NCBI RefSeq assembly: GCF_001426225.1
Contig: NZ_LMRT01000014.1
Coordinates: forward strand, 544,318 to 608,317
Length of the DNA: 64,000 bases
Reading direction: 5' to 3'
From: Allobosea sp. Leaf344
Lineage (GTDB): Bacteria; Pseudomonadota; Alphaproteobacteria; Rhizobiales; Beijerinckiaceae
How positions within the stretch are numbered: position 1 is the stretch's first letter; each line of letters opens with the position of its first letter. The notes beneath the pieces were generated by a model. The model saw only the letters and a program-made list of their open reading frames with translations. It was not told the DNA's origin and searched no databases. Shown piece by piece: positions 53,326-61,704 of the stretch. The translations under genes were made by a program, and so were the position numbers.

Positions 53326-53631
53326 CTAGCAGGCGGTCCTGAGCGGGGCCGCGTCCTCGCTTTTCTGCGAGGCGAGCAGCAGCGCCCGTCGCGCGCGCTC
53401 GATGATCGCCGCCTGCTGCCGCGCGGCGCTCGCCTCCGAAATATCGCCGATCAGGCGCAGCGCCTCGACCGCGACGGCGGCGGCGCGGGCCGCCTGGGCG
53501 GCGCTGGCGGCGCCAGCCATGGAGGGCTGTTCCTGCGCCAGCCGCGCCACCGAATCCTCCTGCTGGAGGATGGTGCGCAGCGCGCTGGCGGCGATGCTGA
53601 GGCGCTCGAAATCCGTGGTGATCGTGTTCAT
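53326..53631 (-). CDS. Hypothetical small Ala-rich protein
   Basis: A 101-residue protein I do not recognise. It is almost entirely helical in composition (Ala, Leu, Glu, Arg), with the heptad-like stretch AASALRTILQQEDSVARLAQ and AAQAARAAAVAVEALRLIG, so it may form a coiled coil. It has no signal peptide, and the C-terminal Cys is isolated. The start at 53631 (MNTITTDFERLS) is one of two close Met codons, with 53646 as the alternative. It converges on the acetamidase gene and is divergent from the AI-2E-family gene. Confidence 0.5.
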   Translation of the reverse strand: MNTITTDFERLSIAASALRTILQQEDSVARLAQEQPSMAGAASAAQAARAAAVAVEALRLIGDISEASAARQQAAIIERARRALLLASQKSEDAAPLRTAC

Positions 53632-53829
53632 AGCCAAGGTCTGCATGGATTTAGCCGGCCTGTCCTTGACGCCGATCAAGTTGTACAGATTTGCCGACAC
53701 AGGAACGCGCGGCCGCGCCGGAACCTTTCGGTCCGGCGGGGGGTTGTGCTTGGCCGAACTCGCGCACGGACATGGTTGGCTCCCAAGCCAGGCGGGCGGC
53801 GTGCTGCACCATCCGCCGGAGCCGACTGA

Positions 53830-55806
53830 ATGCGCAGGCCGATCATTTCCTCATCGTCGCGCGATGGGCTCGTCCTCCCGGCCGGCCCGAGCTTCGGCGC
53901 GCTCGGCGTCGCGGCGCTGATCATCACCGGGCTCTATGTCGGCCGCGAGGTCTTCATCCCCGTCGCGCTGGCGATCCTGCTGAGCTTCGTTCTGGCACCG
54001 CTGGTGCGTGGCCTGCGCAAGCTGCGGGTGCCGCGGTCGCTGGCGGTGGTGCTCGTCGTGCTCGTGGCCTTCGCCGCCTTGTCGGCGCTCGCCGTGTTGA
54101 TGGCGACGCAGGTCGCGCAGCTCGCCGGAGAATTGCCGCGCTACCAGATGACGATGCGCGAGAAGATCGCCTCGCTGCGGGGATCGACGGCCGGTAGCGG
54201 CGCTCTCGAACGCGCCTCCGAGATGCTGCAGGATCTCGGCAAGGAGCTGGACAGGCCGAAATCGGCGACGGAGCTGACCGGTCCGCCGCCGGGCGAGCCC
54301 GGCGCCGAAGCCAAGCCGATCCCGGTCGAGGTCAGGCCGCCGGAGCCGACCTCGCTGCAGACGCTCGGCTCGTTCCTGAGGCCGCTGGTCCACCCGCTGA
54401 CCACCACCGGCATCGTGCTGGTCTTCGTGATCTTCATCCTGCTGCAGCGCGAGGATCTGCGAAACCGCTTCATCCGCCTCGCCGGAACCTATGACCTGCA
54501 GAAGACCACCGCCGCGCTCGACGATGCGGCGGCGCGGCTCAGCCGGCTCTTCGTCAGCCAGCTGCTGCTCAACTCCGGTTTCGGACTGGGCATTGGCATC
54601 GGGCTCTGGATCATTGGCGTGCCCAATCCGGCGCTGTGGGGCGTGCTCACCGGCATCATGCGCTTCGTCCCCTATGTCGGGGCGATCATCTCGGCCGCCT
54701 TTCCGCTGGCGCTGGCGGCGGCGGTCGATCCGGGCTGGACCATGCTGCTCTGGGCCGGGCTGCTCTTCCTCGTCGCCGAGCCGCTGGCCGCCCATGTGCT
54801 GGAGCCGCTGGTCTATGGCCGCTCGACCGGGCTGTCTCCCGTCGCCGTCGTCGCCTCCGCGACCTTCTGGACCTGGCTCTGGGGACCGATCGGCCTGGTG
54901 CTCGCCATGCCGCTGACCATCTGCCTCGTCGTCCTCGGCCGCCATGTCGAGAAGCTCGAATTTCTGGACGTGCTGCTCGGCGACAGGCCGGCCCTCTCGC
55001 CTCCGGAAATCTTCTATCAGCGCGTCCTCTCCGGCGATCCGGCCGAGACCGCCGACAAGGCCGAGGAGGTGCTGAAGGAACGCTCGCTCTCGGCCTATTA
55101 CGACGAGGTCGCGCTGGAAGGGCTGCGGCTCGCCAAGGCCGATCTGGTGCGCGGCGTGCTCGACGAGGAGCGCGTCGCCCGCATTCTCGAGACCGTGCGC
55201 GAAGTCGTCGAGGATCTCGCCGATCATGACGACCGCGCCCCGCAGCCGGGCGACGCGACCACCGATGCCGAAGCCGTCGACGCGGTCGAATCGACCGATG
55301 ACCGCGAAGGCGCATCCGATCTGCCGGTGCTTGCGCCCGAGGAGATGGCGCCGCCCTTCAGGAACGAGGACAGCGTCGTCTGCATCGCCGGGCAGGGGCC
55401 GCTGGACGAGGCGGCCGCGATCATGCTGGCGCAGCTGCTGGACAAGCACGGCATCCGCACGGCGGTGGAATCGCCGGAGGCGCTGGCCCGGCCCAACGTC
55501 GTCGATCTCCAGGCGCGGAAATACGCGCTGGTCTGCCTCTGCTATATCGACGCCGGCAGCCCGGCCCATATGCGCTATAATCTGCGCCGCCTGCGCCGGC
55601 GGCTGCCCGATGCCAGCCTGATGCTGGCCTGCCTGAGCCTGCCGGCCGGCGCGACGAGTTCCGTGCTCGGCGACGACACCCGGGCGGATCTGGTGGCGGG
55701 CAGCCTGCGCGAGGCGGTGAAGCTCTGCATCGACGCGGTCCGCTTGCCGCCGACCGCGGGCGAGACCGCGGCGCTCGACGCGCCGAAGGCCGCCAACCTC
55801 GCCTGA
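53830..55806 (+). CDS. AI-2E family transporter with long C-terminal soluble domain
   Basis: A 658-residue protein. The N-terminal half (about 20-390) is the AI-2E/TqsA/YdiK-like membrane domain with about eight helices; LAILLSFVLAPLVRGLRKLRVPRSLAV and NPALWGVLTGIMRFVPYVGAIIS are family motifs. Typical members end near 350-400 residues. Here the chain continues with an acidic linker (about 455-505) and an alpha/beta segment SVVCIAGQGPLDEAAAIMLAQLLDKHGIRTAVE ... ALVCLCYIDAG, which resembles a Rossmann-like ligand domain. Some family members export autoinducer-2 or act as antiporters, but the role of this one is unknown. The extension suggests regulatory or ligand-sensing function. Confidence 0.85.
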   Translation: MRRPIISSSSRDGLVLPAGPSFGALGVAALIITGLYVGREVFIPVALAILLSFVLAPLVRGLRKLRVPRSLAVVLVVLVAFAALSALAVLMATQVAQLAGELPRYQMTMREKIASLRGSTAGSGALERASEMLQDLGKELDRPKSATELTGPPPGEPGAEAKPIPVEVRPPEPTSLQTLGSFLRPLVHPLTTTGIVLVFVIFILLQREDLRNRFIRLAGTYDLQKTTAALDDAAARLSRLFVSQLLLNSGFGLGIGIGLWIIGVPNPALWGVLTGIMRFVPYVGAIISAAFPLALAAAVDPGWTMLLWAGLLFLVAEPLAAHVLEPLVYGRSTGLSPVAVVASATFWTWLWGPIGLVLAMPLTICLVVLGRHVEKLEFLDVLLGDRPALSPPEIFYQRVLSGDPAETADKAEEVLKERSLSAYYDEVALEGLRLAKADLVRGVLDEERVARILETVREVVEDLADHDDRAPQPGDATTDAEAVDAVESTDDREGASDLPVLAPEEMAPPFRNEDSVVCIAGQGPLDEAAAIMLAQLLDKHGIRTAVESPEALARPNVVDLQARKYALVCLCYIDAGSPAHMRYNLRRLRRRLPDASLMLACLSLPAGATSSVLGDDTRADLVAGSLREAVKLCIDAVRLPPTAGETAALDAPKAANLA

Positions 55807-56253
55807 TCAGCCGGCGATAACGCCCTTGCGCAGCAGGAAACAGCCATAGGGGCGAGGATCGCCGACCTGCACGACCGCGAAGGCCGCCCGGGCGGCGTCG
55901 TAGAAGGCGAAGCGCTCGATGCCGACGAGCGGCATCGGCCTGCCGGCCGCGCTGTCGAGCTCCTCCTGCACCGCGATCTGCACAGGCGGAATCTGCGCGG
56001 GCTCGTCGACCACCAGCATGCGCCGCACCGGCTCCGGCTCGAAATCATCGATCGGCAGCACCGAGAGGATGGCCTTGGCCGCGCGCTGCATCGTCAGCCC
56101 GGGCAGGCGGACCAGCCGGCCGCTCGTCGTGGCGCGGGCGATCGTCTCGGCCGGATGATTGGCGTCGACGAGAGCGAGATCGTCGCCATGCCCCATGGCG
56201 GCGAGCAGCCAGAGCAGATCGGCGGAGAGGACGGGATCGAGGCCCTTCAGCAT
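55807..56253 (-). CDS. fucU: RbsD/FucU family sugar mutarotase
   Basis: A 148-residue cytosolic protein that interconverts sugar anomers. MLKGLDPVLSADLLWLLAAMGHGDDLALVDANHPAE is the family opening with the catalytic His of MGHGD and the VDANHP motif; FYDAARAAFAVVQVGDPRPYGCFLLRKGVI is the C-terminal sheet with the second active-site segment. FucU acts on L-fucose and RbsD on D-ribose; the neighbourhood favours L-fucose. It is the last gene of a minus-strand set, 10 bp after the lactonase gene. Confidence 0.9.
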   Translation of the reverse strand: MLKGLDPVLSADLLWLLAAMGHGDDLALVDANHPAETIARATTSGRLVRLPGLTMQRAAKAILSVLPIDDFEPEPVRRMLVVDEPAQIPPVQIAVQEELDSAAGRPMPLVGIERFAFYDAARAAFAVVQVGDPRPYGCFLLRKGVIAG

Positions 56254-56263
56254 GGCGGTTTCC

Positions 56264-57103
56264 TCAGGCGCGGCCGCGCCGTTCCAGATAGATGCGTCGC
56301 GCGGTGCCGCCCATGATCGCTGTCCGCGCCGCCATGTCCAGCGGGGCGAGCAGCTCCTCCACCGCTTCCACCCAGCGGGAATAGCTGCTGCGCAGGGTCA
56401 GCACCGGCCAGTCGCTGCCCCAGATCAGCCGATCCGGCCCGAATTGCGCGAGGAGATGGTCGAAGACCGGACGCAGCGTCTCCAGCGTCCAGTCTTCCGC
56501 CGCCTCCGTCACCAGCCCCGACAGCTTGCAGCAGACGTTCGGATGGGCCGCCAGGGCCGCGATGCCGGAGCGCCATCCCTCCAGCCGCCCGCCGACCAGA
56601 TCGGGCTTGGCGGCGTGATCGACGACGCAGACCAGCCCGGGGCTGCGCGCCAGCCGTCGCAGCAGCGGCGCGATATGATGCGGCCGCAGCAGCGCGTCGA
56701 AGACCAGGCCATGGCGGGACAGAGCGGCGAAGGCCGGGTCGAGCGCCGCGCGTTCCAGCCAGAGCGGATCGGCTATGTCATGCACCATCGGCCGCAAGCC
56801 GACGAGCAGGGGTTCTTCGGCGAGCCTTTCGATCCGCTCCGCGGCATCGGGCGCGTCGAAATCGCTCCAACCGACGACGCCGGCGACGAAGCCGGTATGC
56901 CGCGCCGTCTCCAGCAGGAACTCCGTCTCGGCCTCGGTCGGCGCGGCCTGCACGAGGATGGTGCGGTCGATGCGATGGGCGGCGAGCAGAGGCGCCAGGT
57001 CATCGGGGCCGAAATCCCGGAAGATCGCCCCGAGCTCGGGCGTCAGCCAGCCATAATCGCCGCGTGCGAGCCGCCAGACATGCTGATGCGCATCGATCCG
57101 CAT
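56264..57103 (-). CDS. Amidohydrolase-fold sugar lactonase (L-fucono-1,5-lactonase-like)
   Basis: A 279-residue COG3618 amidohydrolase. RIDAHQHVWRLARGDYGWLTPEL opens the chain with the HxH metal motif; LVGLRPMVHDIADPLWL, VDHAAKPDL (about 165) and GSDWPVLTL (about 240, with the catalytic Asp) complete the site. This set matches L-fuconolactonase and related lactonases that open sugar-1,5-lactones to aldonates. ATG 57103 begins the domain. It lies between an aldo-keto reductase (five bases upstream) and fucU, which fits the order of a fucose oxidation pathway. Other sugar lactones such as L-rhamnono- or galactonolactone remain possible. Confidence 0.85.
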   Translation of the reverse strand: MRIDAHQHVWRLARGDYGWLTPELGAIFRDFGPDDLAPLLAAHRIDRTILVQAAPTEAETEFLLETARHTGFVAGVVGWSDFDAPDAAERIERLAEEPLLVGLRPMVHDIADPLWLERAALDPAFAALSRHGLVFDALLRPHHIAPLLRRLARSPGLVCVVDHAAKPDLVGGRLEGWRSGIAALAAHPNVCCKLSGLVTEAAEDWTLETLRPVFDHLLAQFGPDRLIWGSDWPVLTLRSSYSRWVEAVEELLAPLDMAARTAIMGGTARRIYLERRGRA

Positions 57104-57107
57104 GGCG

Positions 57108-58142
57108 TCAGCCCGGCACCGGCACATCGGCCCCGAGCAGGCCCTGCGCCTTCAGCGCCTCCCAGAGCGCGGCCGGCACCGGCGTCGCCAGCTCGGCGAT
57201 CTGATCCGCCACTTCCGCCGGCGACACCGCGCCCATCACCAGGCTGCTGACCGCCGGATGGCCCAGCGGGAAATGCAGCGCGGCGCGCCGCAGCGGCACG
57301 TCATGATGCCGACAAACCGCCTCGATCGCGGCGACGCGCGCCAGGACCGCGGGCGACGCGGGGGCGTAATTATACTTCGCGCCAGCGACCGCTCCCGTCG
57401 CGAGAATGCCGGAGTTGAATACTCCGCCCAGCATCAGCCCGATCCGCTTCTCCAGCGCGAGCGGCATGAAGCCCGCGAGCGCCGGCTGTTCGAGCAGCGA
57501 ATAGCGCCCGGCGAGCAGCATCGTGTCGAAATCGCCCGCGCGTGCGAAACGCTCGCACATCTCCGCCTCGTTCACCCCGACGCCGATGGCCTTCACCGTC
57601 CCGGCCGTCCGCAGCCGCTCTAGCGCCCGGTAGGCGCCGTCCATCGCCTCGCGGAAGCGGCTCTCGATCCGCTCCGCCCCATGCGTCCAGACATCGACAT
57701 CATGGATCAGCACGATGTCGAAGCGATCGACTCCCAGCCGCAGCGCCGATTGTTCGAGCGAGCGCATGGCGCCATCATGCGAATAGTCGAAGCGCAGAGC
57801 GTGAGGCAGGCCGCCATGATAGCCCGAGCCGTCGCCGCGGCCGGCGAAAGGCTCTGCCACGCGCCCGATCTTGGTCGAGATCACCACCCCGTCCCGCCGC
57901 GCCCGGCGCAGCGCCGCGCCGATCCGATGCTCGGAGAGCCCATGCCCGTAGAGCGGCGAGGTGTCGATCAGCGTCACCCCGCCGGCCAGCGCGGCCTCGA
58001 CGGTCGCCACGGCCTCGGCCTCGTCCAGCCGCGCATAGAGATCCCCAAGCGGCGCCCCGCCGAAGCCGAGCACCGAGACGGGACGGCCGCTGCGTCCGAG
58101 CCGGCGGGTGGCGATGGTCGAAGGCGGGGAGGGATGAGGCAT
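57108..58142 (-). CDS. Aldo/keto reductase, D-threo-aldose 1-dehydrogenase-like
   Basis: A 344-residue TIM-barrel oxidoreductase. GRSGRPVSVLGFGGAPLGDLYARL and GVTLIDTSPLYGHGLSEHRIGAAL carry the catalytic Asp and Tyr (DTSPLYG, about 58-64). VISTKIGRV provides the catalytic Lys and FDIVLIHDVD the His. The pattern matches the D-threo-aldose 1-dehydrogenase/L-fucose dehydrogenase branch, oxidising L-fucose to the lactone with NAD(P)+. ATG 58142 starts the domain. It is the first of three leftward genes (dehydrogenase, lactonase, mutarotase), with a 163-bp divergent region before the aldolase. Confidence 0.87.
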   Translation of the reverse strand: MPHPSPPSTIATRRLGRSGRPVSVLGFGGAPLGDLYARLDEAEAVATVEAALAGGVTLIDTSPLYGHGLSEHRIGAALRRARRDGVVISTKIGRVAEPFAGRGDGSGYHGGLPHALRFDYSHDGAMRSLEQSALRLGVDRFDIVLIHDVDVWTHGAERIESRFREAMDGAYRALERLRTAGTVKAIGVGVNEAEMCERFARAGDFDTMLLAGRYSLLEQPALAGFMPLALEKRIGLMLGGVFNSGILATGAVAGAKYNYAPASPAVLARVAAIEAVCRHHDVPLRRAALHFPLGHPAVSSLVMGAVSPAEVADQIAELATPVPAALWEALKAQGLLGADVPVPG

Positions 58143-58189
58143 GGCATCGCGTCCGGGACAGGCTGCCTCAGTATGTGCATCCCAACATG

Positions 58190-58207
58190 TTAGCTTGCAA
58201 CCGCTAA
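58190..58207. promoter_or_regulatory. Candidate operator in the fucose-type divergent region
   Basis: TTAGC-TTGCAACC-GCTAA is a short dyad with 5-bp arms, placed in the 163-bp divergent region between the aldo/keto reductase (start 58142) and the aldolase (start 58306). GntR-type regulators often bind such spaced half-sites. Support is limited to symmetry and position. Confidence 0.3.
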
Positions 58208-58305
58208 AGTTCGGTCCTAGTCTTATCGAATTGGTGGTCGCTGCTGCAGGCCTGCATGCCGCTCCCGCCACGCTCCTCCGCCGCCTCTCTGCGAAAGCCC
58301 GTTTC

Positions 58306-59202
58306 ATGGCCCTCGATCCCAACCGCTTCGGCCTCTCCTGCGCCATCACCACACCGATGCGGGAGGGTGGAGCCGTCGACCTGCCGCGCCTCGTCCATCA
58401 TGCGCGGCATGTGCTGGCCAATGGCTGCGACAGCATCACCCTGTTCGGCACCACGGGGGAGGGCGCGGCTTTGGGACCGCAGGCGCGCATCGCCATGCTC
58501 GGCGCGGTGATCGGGGCGGGGATCGATCCGGCGCGGCAGGTCTATGCCGGCGTGGCCGCCTCCTCCCTGCACGAAGCGGTCGAACAGGCGCGCCAGGCGC
58601 TGCATGCCGGCGTCAAGGGGCTGCTCGTGGCGCCGCCCTTCTACTTCAAGGGCGTCGGCGATGACGGGCTGTTCCAATGGTTCTCGCAGCTCTTCGAGAC
58701 CGTCGGCCCGTCGATGCGCAACGTCATCCTCTACCACATCCCTTCGGTGACCGCGGTCCCGATCAGCATCGAGCTGGTGCAGCGCCTCAAGACGGCCTTT
58801 CCCGGCGTCGTCACCGGCATCAAGGATTCCTCCGGCGACTATGCCAGCACCGAGGCCTTCCTCGAGGCGCATGGCGAGCTCGCGATCCTGGTCGGCGACG
58901 AGCGCCAGCTCGCCCGCGCCGTCCGCGCCGGCGCCGAGGGCTCGATCTGCGGCGTGGCCAATCTGGTGCCGCATCTGCTGCGGCCGCTGGTCTATGAGGG
59001 CACGGAGAACGCCGTGGTGAACACGCTGGTCGACGAGATCGTCAGCTACCCCGTGATGGCGGCGGTCAAGGCGCTGACCGGCCATGTCCATCGCGACGAC
59101 GGCTATGGCGCGATGCGCGCCCCGCTGCAGGCCTTGGAGCCGGCGGCGCGGGCGAGGCTCTTCGCCGCCTTCGACCGGATCACCATGGCCAGGGCCGCCT
59201 GA
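58306..59202 (+). CDS. Dihydrodipicolinate synthase (DapA) family aldolase
   Basis: A 298-residue Schiff-base TIM-barrel aldolase. ITLFGTTGEGAAL (about 45-57) is the pyruvate-binding GTTGE motif, and GVVTGIKDSSGDY (about 165-177) carries the Schiff-base Lys. ILYHIPSVT supplies the Tyr. True DapA belongs to lysine synthesis, but the context of a sugar-oxidation pathway, a GntR regulator and a TRAP transporter favours a 2-keto-3-deoxy-sugar-acid aldolase, for example splitting 2-keto-3-deoxy-L-fuconate into pyruvate and L-lactaldehyde. ATG 58306 starts the domain. It is the first gene of the rightward set. Confidence 0.85.
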   Translation: MALDPNRFGLSCAITTPMREGGAVDLPRLVHHARHVLANGCDSITLFGTTGEGAALGPQARIAMLGAVIGAGIDPARQVYAGVAASSLHEAVEQARQALHAGVKGLLVAPPFYFKGVGDDGLFQWFSQLFETVGPSMRNVILYHIPSVTAVPISIELVQRLKTAFPGVVTGIKDSSGDYASTEAFLEAHGELAILVGDERQLARAVRAGAEGSICGVANLVPHLLRPLVYEGTENAVVNTLVDEIVSYPVMAAVKALTGHVHRDDGYGAMRAPLQALEPAARARLFAAFDRITMARAA

Positions 59203-59215
59203 GCCGGAGGGCGCG

Positions 59216-59893
59216 ATGACGAACGCCGACGACAGCGAGCGCGAAGGCGAGCCGCTGAAGCTGCGGGAGCGGGCCTATGCCAGCTTCACGGAGAAGCTTC
59301 TGGCCCGCGACATCAAGCCCGGCCAGTTCGTCACCCAGCGCGAGCTGGTCTCGATGACCGGCATGCCGCTCGGCGCCATCCGCGAATTGATCCCGCGGCT
59401 CGAGGCGGAAGGGCTGATCAAGACGGTGCCGCAGCGCGGCATGCAGGTCGCCCATGTCGATCTCAACCTGATCCGCAACGCCTTCCAGTTCAGGCTCTTC
59501 CTCGAAAAGGAGGCGACGGCGCTGTTCACGCAGAACGCGACCGACGCCGAAATCGCCGAGCAGCGCGAGCGGCACGAGGCGATCATCCGCCGGGCCGAAG
59601 CGGGCGGCGACCCCGATCTCATCGAGGATGCGGAGGATGTCGACCGGCTGATGCATGAGGCGATCATCGATCATCTCGACAACGACATCGTCTCCAAGGC
59701 CTTCCGGGTCACCTGGCTGAAGATCAGGCTGATCCGTCAGTATGAGACCAGGATCCAGAACCACATCCTGCTGCCGGTGATGCAGGACCACATGACCATC
59801 ATCGCGGCGATCGAAAGCCGCGACCCGCAGGCAGCCGCGGAGGCGATGAGCCTGCATATCGGCAACGCCCGCAACCGGGCGATGAGCTACTGA
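59216..59893 (+). CDS. GntR family transcriptional regulator, FCD domain
   Basis: A 225-residue regulator. The N-terminal winged helix has LRERAYASFTEKLLARDIKPGQFVTQRELVSMTGMPLGAIRELIPRLEAEGLI (about 15-70), and the C-terminal FCD (FadR-like) ligand-binding domain spans about 75-220, with metal-binding-type residues ERHEAI, HEAIIDHLDN and MQDHMTII. The FCD ligand is often an aldonate or keto acid, consistent with a sugar-acid pathway. GGAGG (59206-59210) lies six bases before ATG 59216. It follows the aldolase by 13 bp and probably controls the divergent operons. Confidence 0.9.
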   Translation: MTNADDSEREGEPLKLRERAYASFTEKLLARDIKPGQFVTQRELVSMTGMPLGAIRELIPRLEAEGLIKTVPQRGMQVAHVDLNLIRNAFQFRLFLEKEATALFTQNATDAEIAEQRERHEAIIRRAEAGGDPDLIEDAEDVDRLMHEAIIDHLDNDIVSKAFRVTWLKIRLIRQYETRIQNHILLPVMQDHMTIIAAIESRDPQAAAEAMSLHIGNARNRAMSY

Positions 59894-60065
59894 ACGAGAC
59901 ATCTGCGCTGCCGAGGCGGTGGAACCGGGCCGCCCGACCGACAGGACGAGCGAGGCAAAACGAGCCGGAAAACCGGCCGTATCGAGGGAGGAGCCCCCGC
60001 CGACATCCAGCCCCGCGCCGGGCTGGCGATGCCGACGATGGTTCGCACAAAGAGGGACCAGAAAA

Positions 60066-61052
60066 ATGACCATCATCAGCAAACGCGACTTTCTCGCCGG
60101 CTCGGCCGCAGCGGCGATCTTCATGCCGAGCGTGCTGCGCGCCCAGGCGACGGTGCTGCGCTGGGGCGAGATGCTGCCCGCCACCCATCCGCAGGTGCAG
60201 ATGGTCGATCGCATCGCCCGTGAGGTGAAGGAGAAGACCGGCGGCCGCATCGACATCCAGTCCTTCCCGGCCGGCCAGCTCGGCTCCGGCAAGGACATGA
60301 TGGAATCGGTGGCCTCGGGCGCGCTGACCATGACGACGGACGGCGCCGCCGCGCTCGGCTCCTTCCTGCCGCAGCTCTCGGTGATCGAGGCGCCTTATCT
60401 CTGGCGCGACGCGGCACATATGGGGCGCGTCGCGAAGGCCCCGGTCTTCACCCAGATGAACGCCGATCTCGAGAAGAAGCGCGGCATGCGCATGGCGGCG
60501 GTGACCTATTACGGCAAGCGCCACCTCACCACCGGCTCCAAGCCGGTGAAGAGCGTCGCCGACGTCGCCGGGCTGAAGCTGCGGGTGCCGCCCGTCGACA
60601 CCTTCCGCGCCATGGTCGAGGCCTGGGGCGCCAAGGCCACCCCGGTCAATTTCAACGAGCTCTATCTCGCGCTGAGCCAGGGCGCAGTCGACGGTCAGGA
60701 AAACCCGCTGCCGACGATCCACAGCGCCAAGCTGCAGGAGGTGCAGAAGCATCTCATCCTGACCGGCCACATCATCACGCCGCGCCTCGTCATCGTGAAC
60801 GGCGAGTTTTGGAAGGGGCTGAAGGAGGCCGATCGCAGCATCCTCGAGGCGGCGATCGCCAATGGCGCGATCTGGCAGGACGAGGAGCTGGGCAGGCAGG
60901 AAGGCGCGCTGGTGGCGACGCTGAAGAGCGCCGGCATGTCCGTCACCGAGCCGGATTTGGACTCCTTCCGCAAGCCGGTGCTCGACAGCCTGCCCAAGCA
61001 GTTCGAGAGCAAATGGGGCAAGGGCACCTGGGATGCGCTGGCGGCGCTGTGA
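60066..61052 (+). CDS. TRAP transporter substrate-binding protein (DctP)
   Basis: A 328-residue periplasmic binding protein. A Tat-like signal (SKRDFLAGSAAAAIFMPSVLRAQ, about 5-27) leads to the DctP fold. VKSVADVAGLKLRVPPVDTFRAMVEAWGAKATPVNFNELYLALSQGAVDGQENPLPTI covers the Arg that clamps the substrate carboxylate and the family's central signature. The substrate is thus probably a carboxylate such as a sugar acid. ATG 60066 has GGGACCAGA upstream. It lies 172 bp after the GntR gene and 154 bp before dctQ. Confidence 0.9.
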   Translation: MTIISKRDFLAGSAAAAIFMPSVLRAQATVLRWGEMLPATHPQVQMVDRIAREVKEKTGGRIDIQSFPAGQLGSGKDMMESVASGALTMTTDGAAALGSFLPQLSVIEAPYLWRDAAHMGRVAKAPVFTQMNADLEKKRGMRMAAVTYYGKRHLTTGSKPVKSVADVAGLKLRVPPVDTFRAMVEAWGAKATPVNFNELYLALSQGAVDGQENPLPTIHSAKLQEVQKHLILTGHIITPRLVIVNGEFWKGLKEADRSILEAAIANGAIWQDEELGRQEGALVATLKSAGMSVTEPDLDSFRKPVLDSLPKQFESKWGKGTWDALAAL

Positions 61053-61206
61053 GCCGCGCGCGCCGGAAGGGCCGCATCGCCGTGGCCGGGCCCGTCCCGG
61101 CCATTCCGCTCCTCCCGCGAGAGGCGCGGTGCCGGGGGGCGCGGAAGCGCGCCGTCACGACCGGCCGCTACCCGGCCTTTCCATCCCATTTATCGTCGCG
61201 TGAGCC

Positions 61207-61704
61207 ATGACAGCTGTTCTGCAATTCTGTGATCGCCTGGTGCGGGTTGCGGCGGTGGTGCTGCTGCTGACCCTGCTGGTCTGCGTGGTGCTCGGCGTGA
61301 TCTCGCGCCAGCTCAACGCGCCGCTGGCCTGGACGGACGAGCTCGCCCAGTATCTGCTGGTCTGGACCGGCTTCGTCGGCTGGATCATCGCCGCCCGCCG
61401 GCGCTCGCATATCCGCATCACGGTGATCGCCGACCGGCTGCCGACGATCGCCGGGCAGGGGCTGGAGATCGTGACGCAGCTCGCGGTGATATTGTTCGCC
61501 GGCGTCCTGGTTCGCTATTCCTTCGCGCTGATCGAGCGCAACTGGGACGTCGAGTCCATCGCCCTGCCGGTGTCGTCGGCCGCGCTCTACATCGTCATGC
61601 CGCTCGCCGGGCTGGCGCTGATCCTGCAGGCGCTGGCCGATATCGCCGCGGTGGTGGCGGGGCGCCGTCCGCAGCCGGCCCCGGTGGAGGCGCAGCCGCT
61701 ATGA
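61207..61704 (+). CDS. TRAP transporter small membrane subunit (DctQ)
   Basis: A 165-residue inner-membrane protein with four helices. VVLGVISRQLNAPLAWTDELAQYLLVWTGFVGWIIAARRRSHIRI (about 28-72) is the classical DctQ signature W-x-DE-x-x-x-Y-x-x-x-W. It pairs with DctM to form the sodium-driven transporter. The 3' end overlaps dctM by four bases (ATGA). A weak ribosome site precedes ATG 61207. Confidence 0.9.
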   Translation: MTAVLQFCDRLVRVAAVVLLLTLLVCVVLGVISRQLNAPLAWTDELAQYLLVWTGFVGWIIAARRRSHIRITVIADRLPTIAGQGLEIVTQLAVILFAGVLVRYSFALIERNWDVESIALPVSSAALYIVMPLAGLALILQALADIAAVVAGRRPQPAPVEAQPL

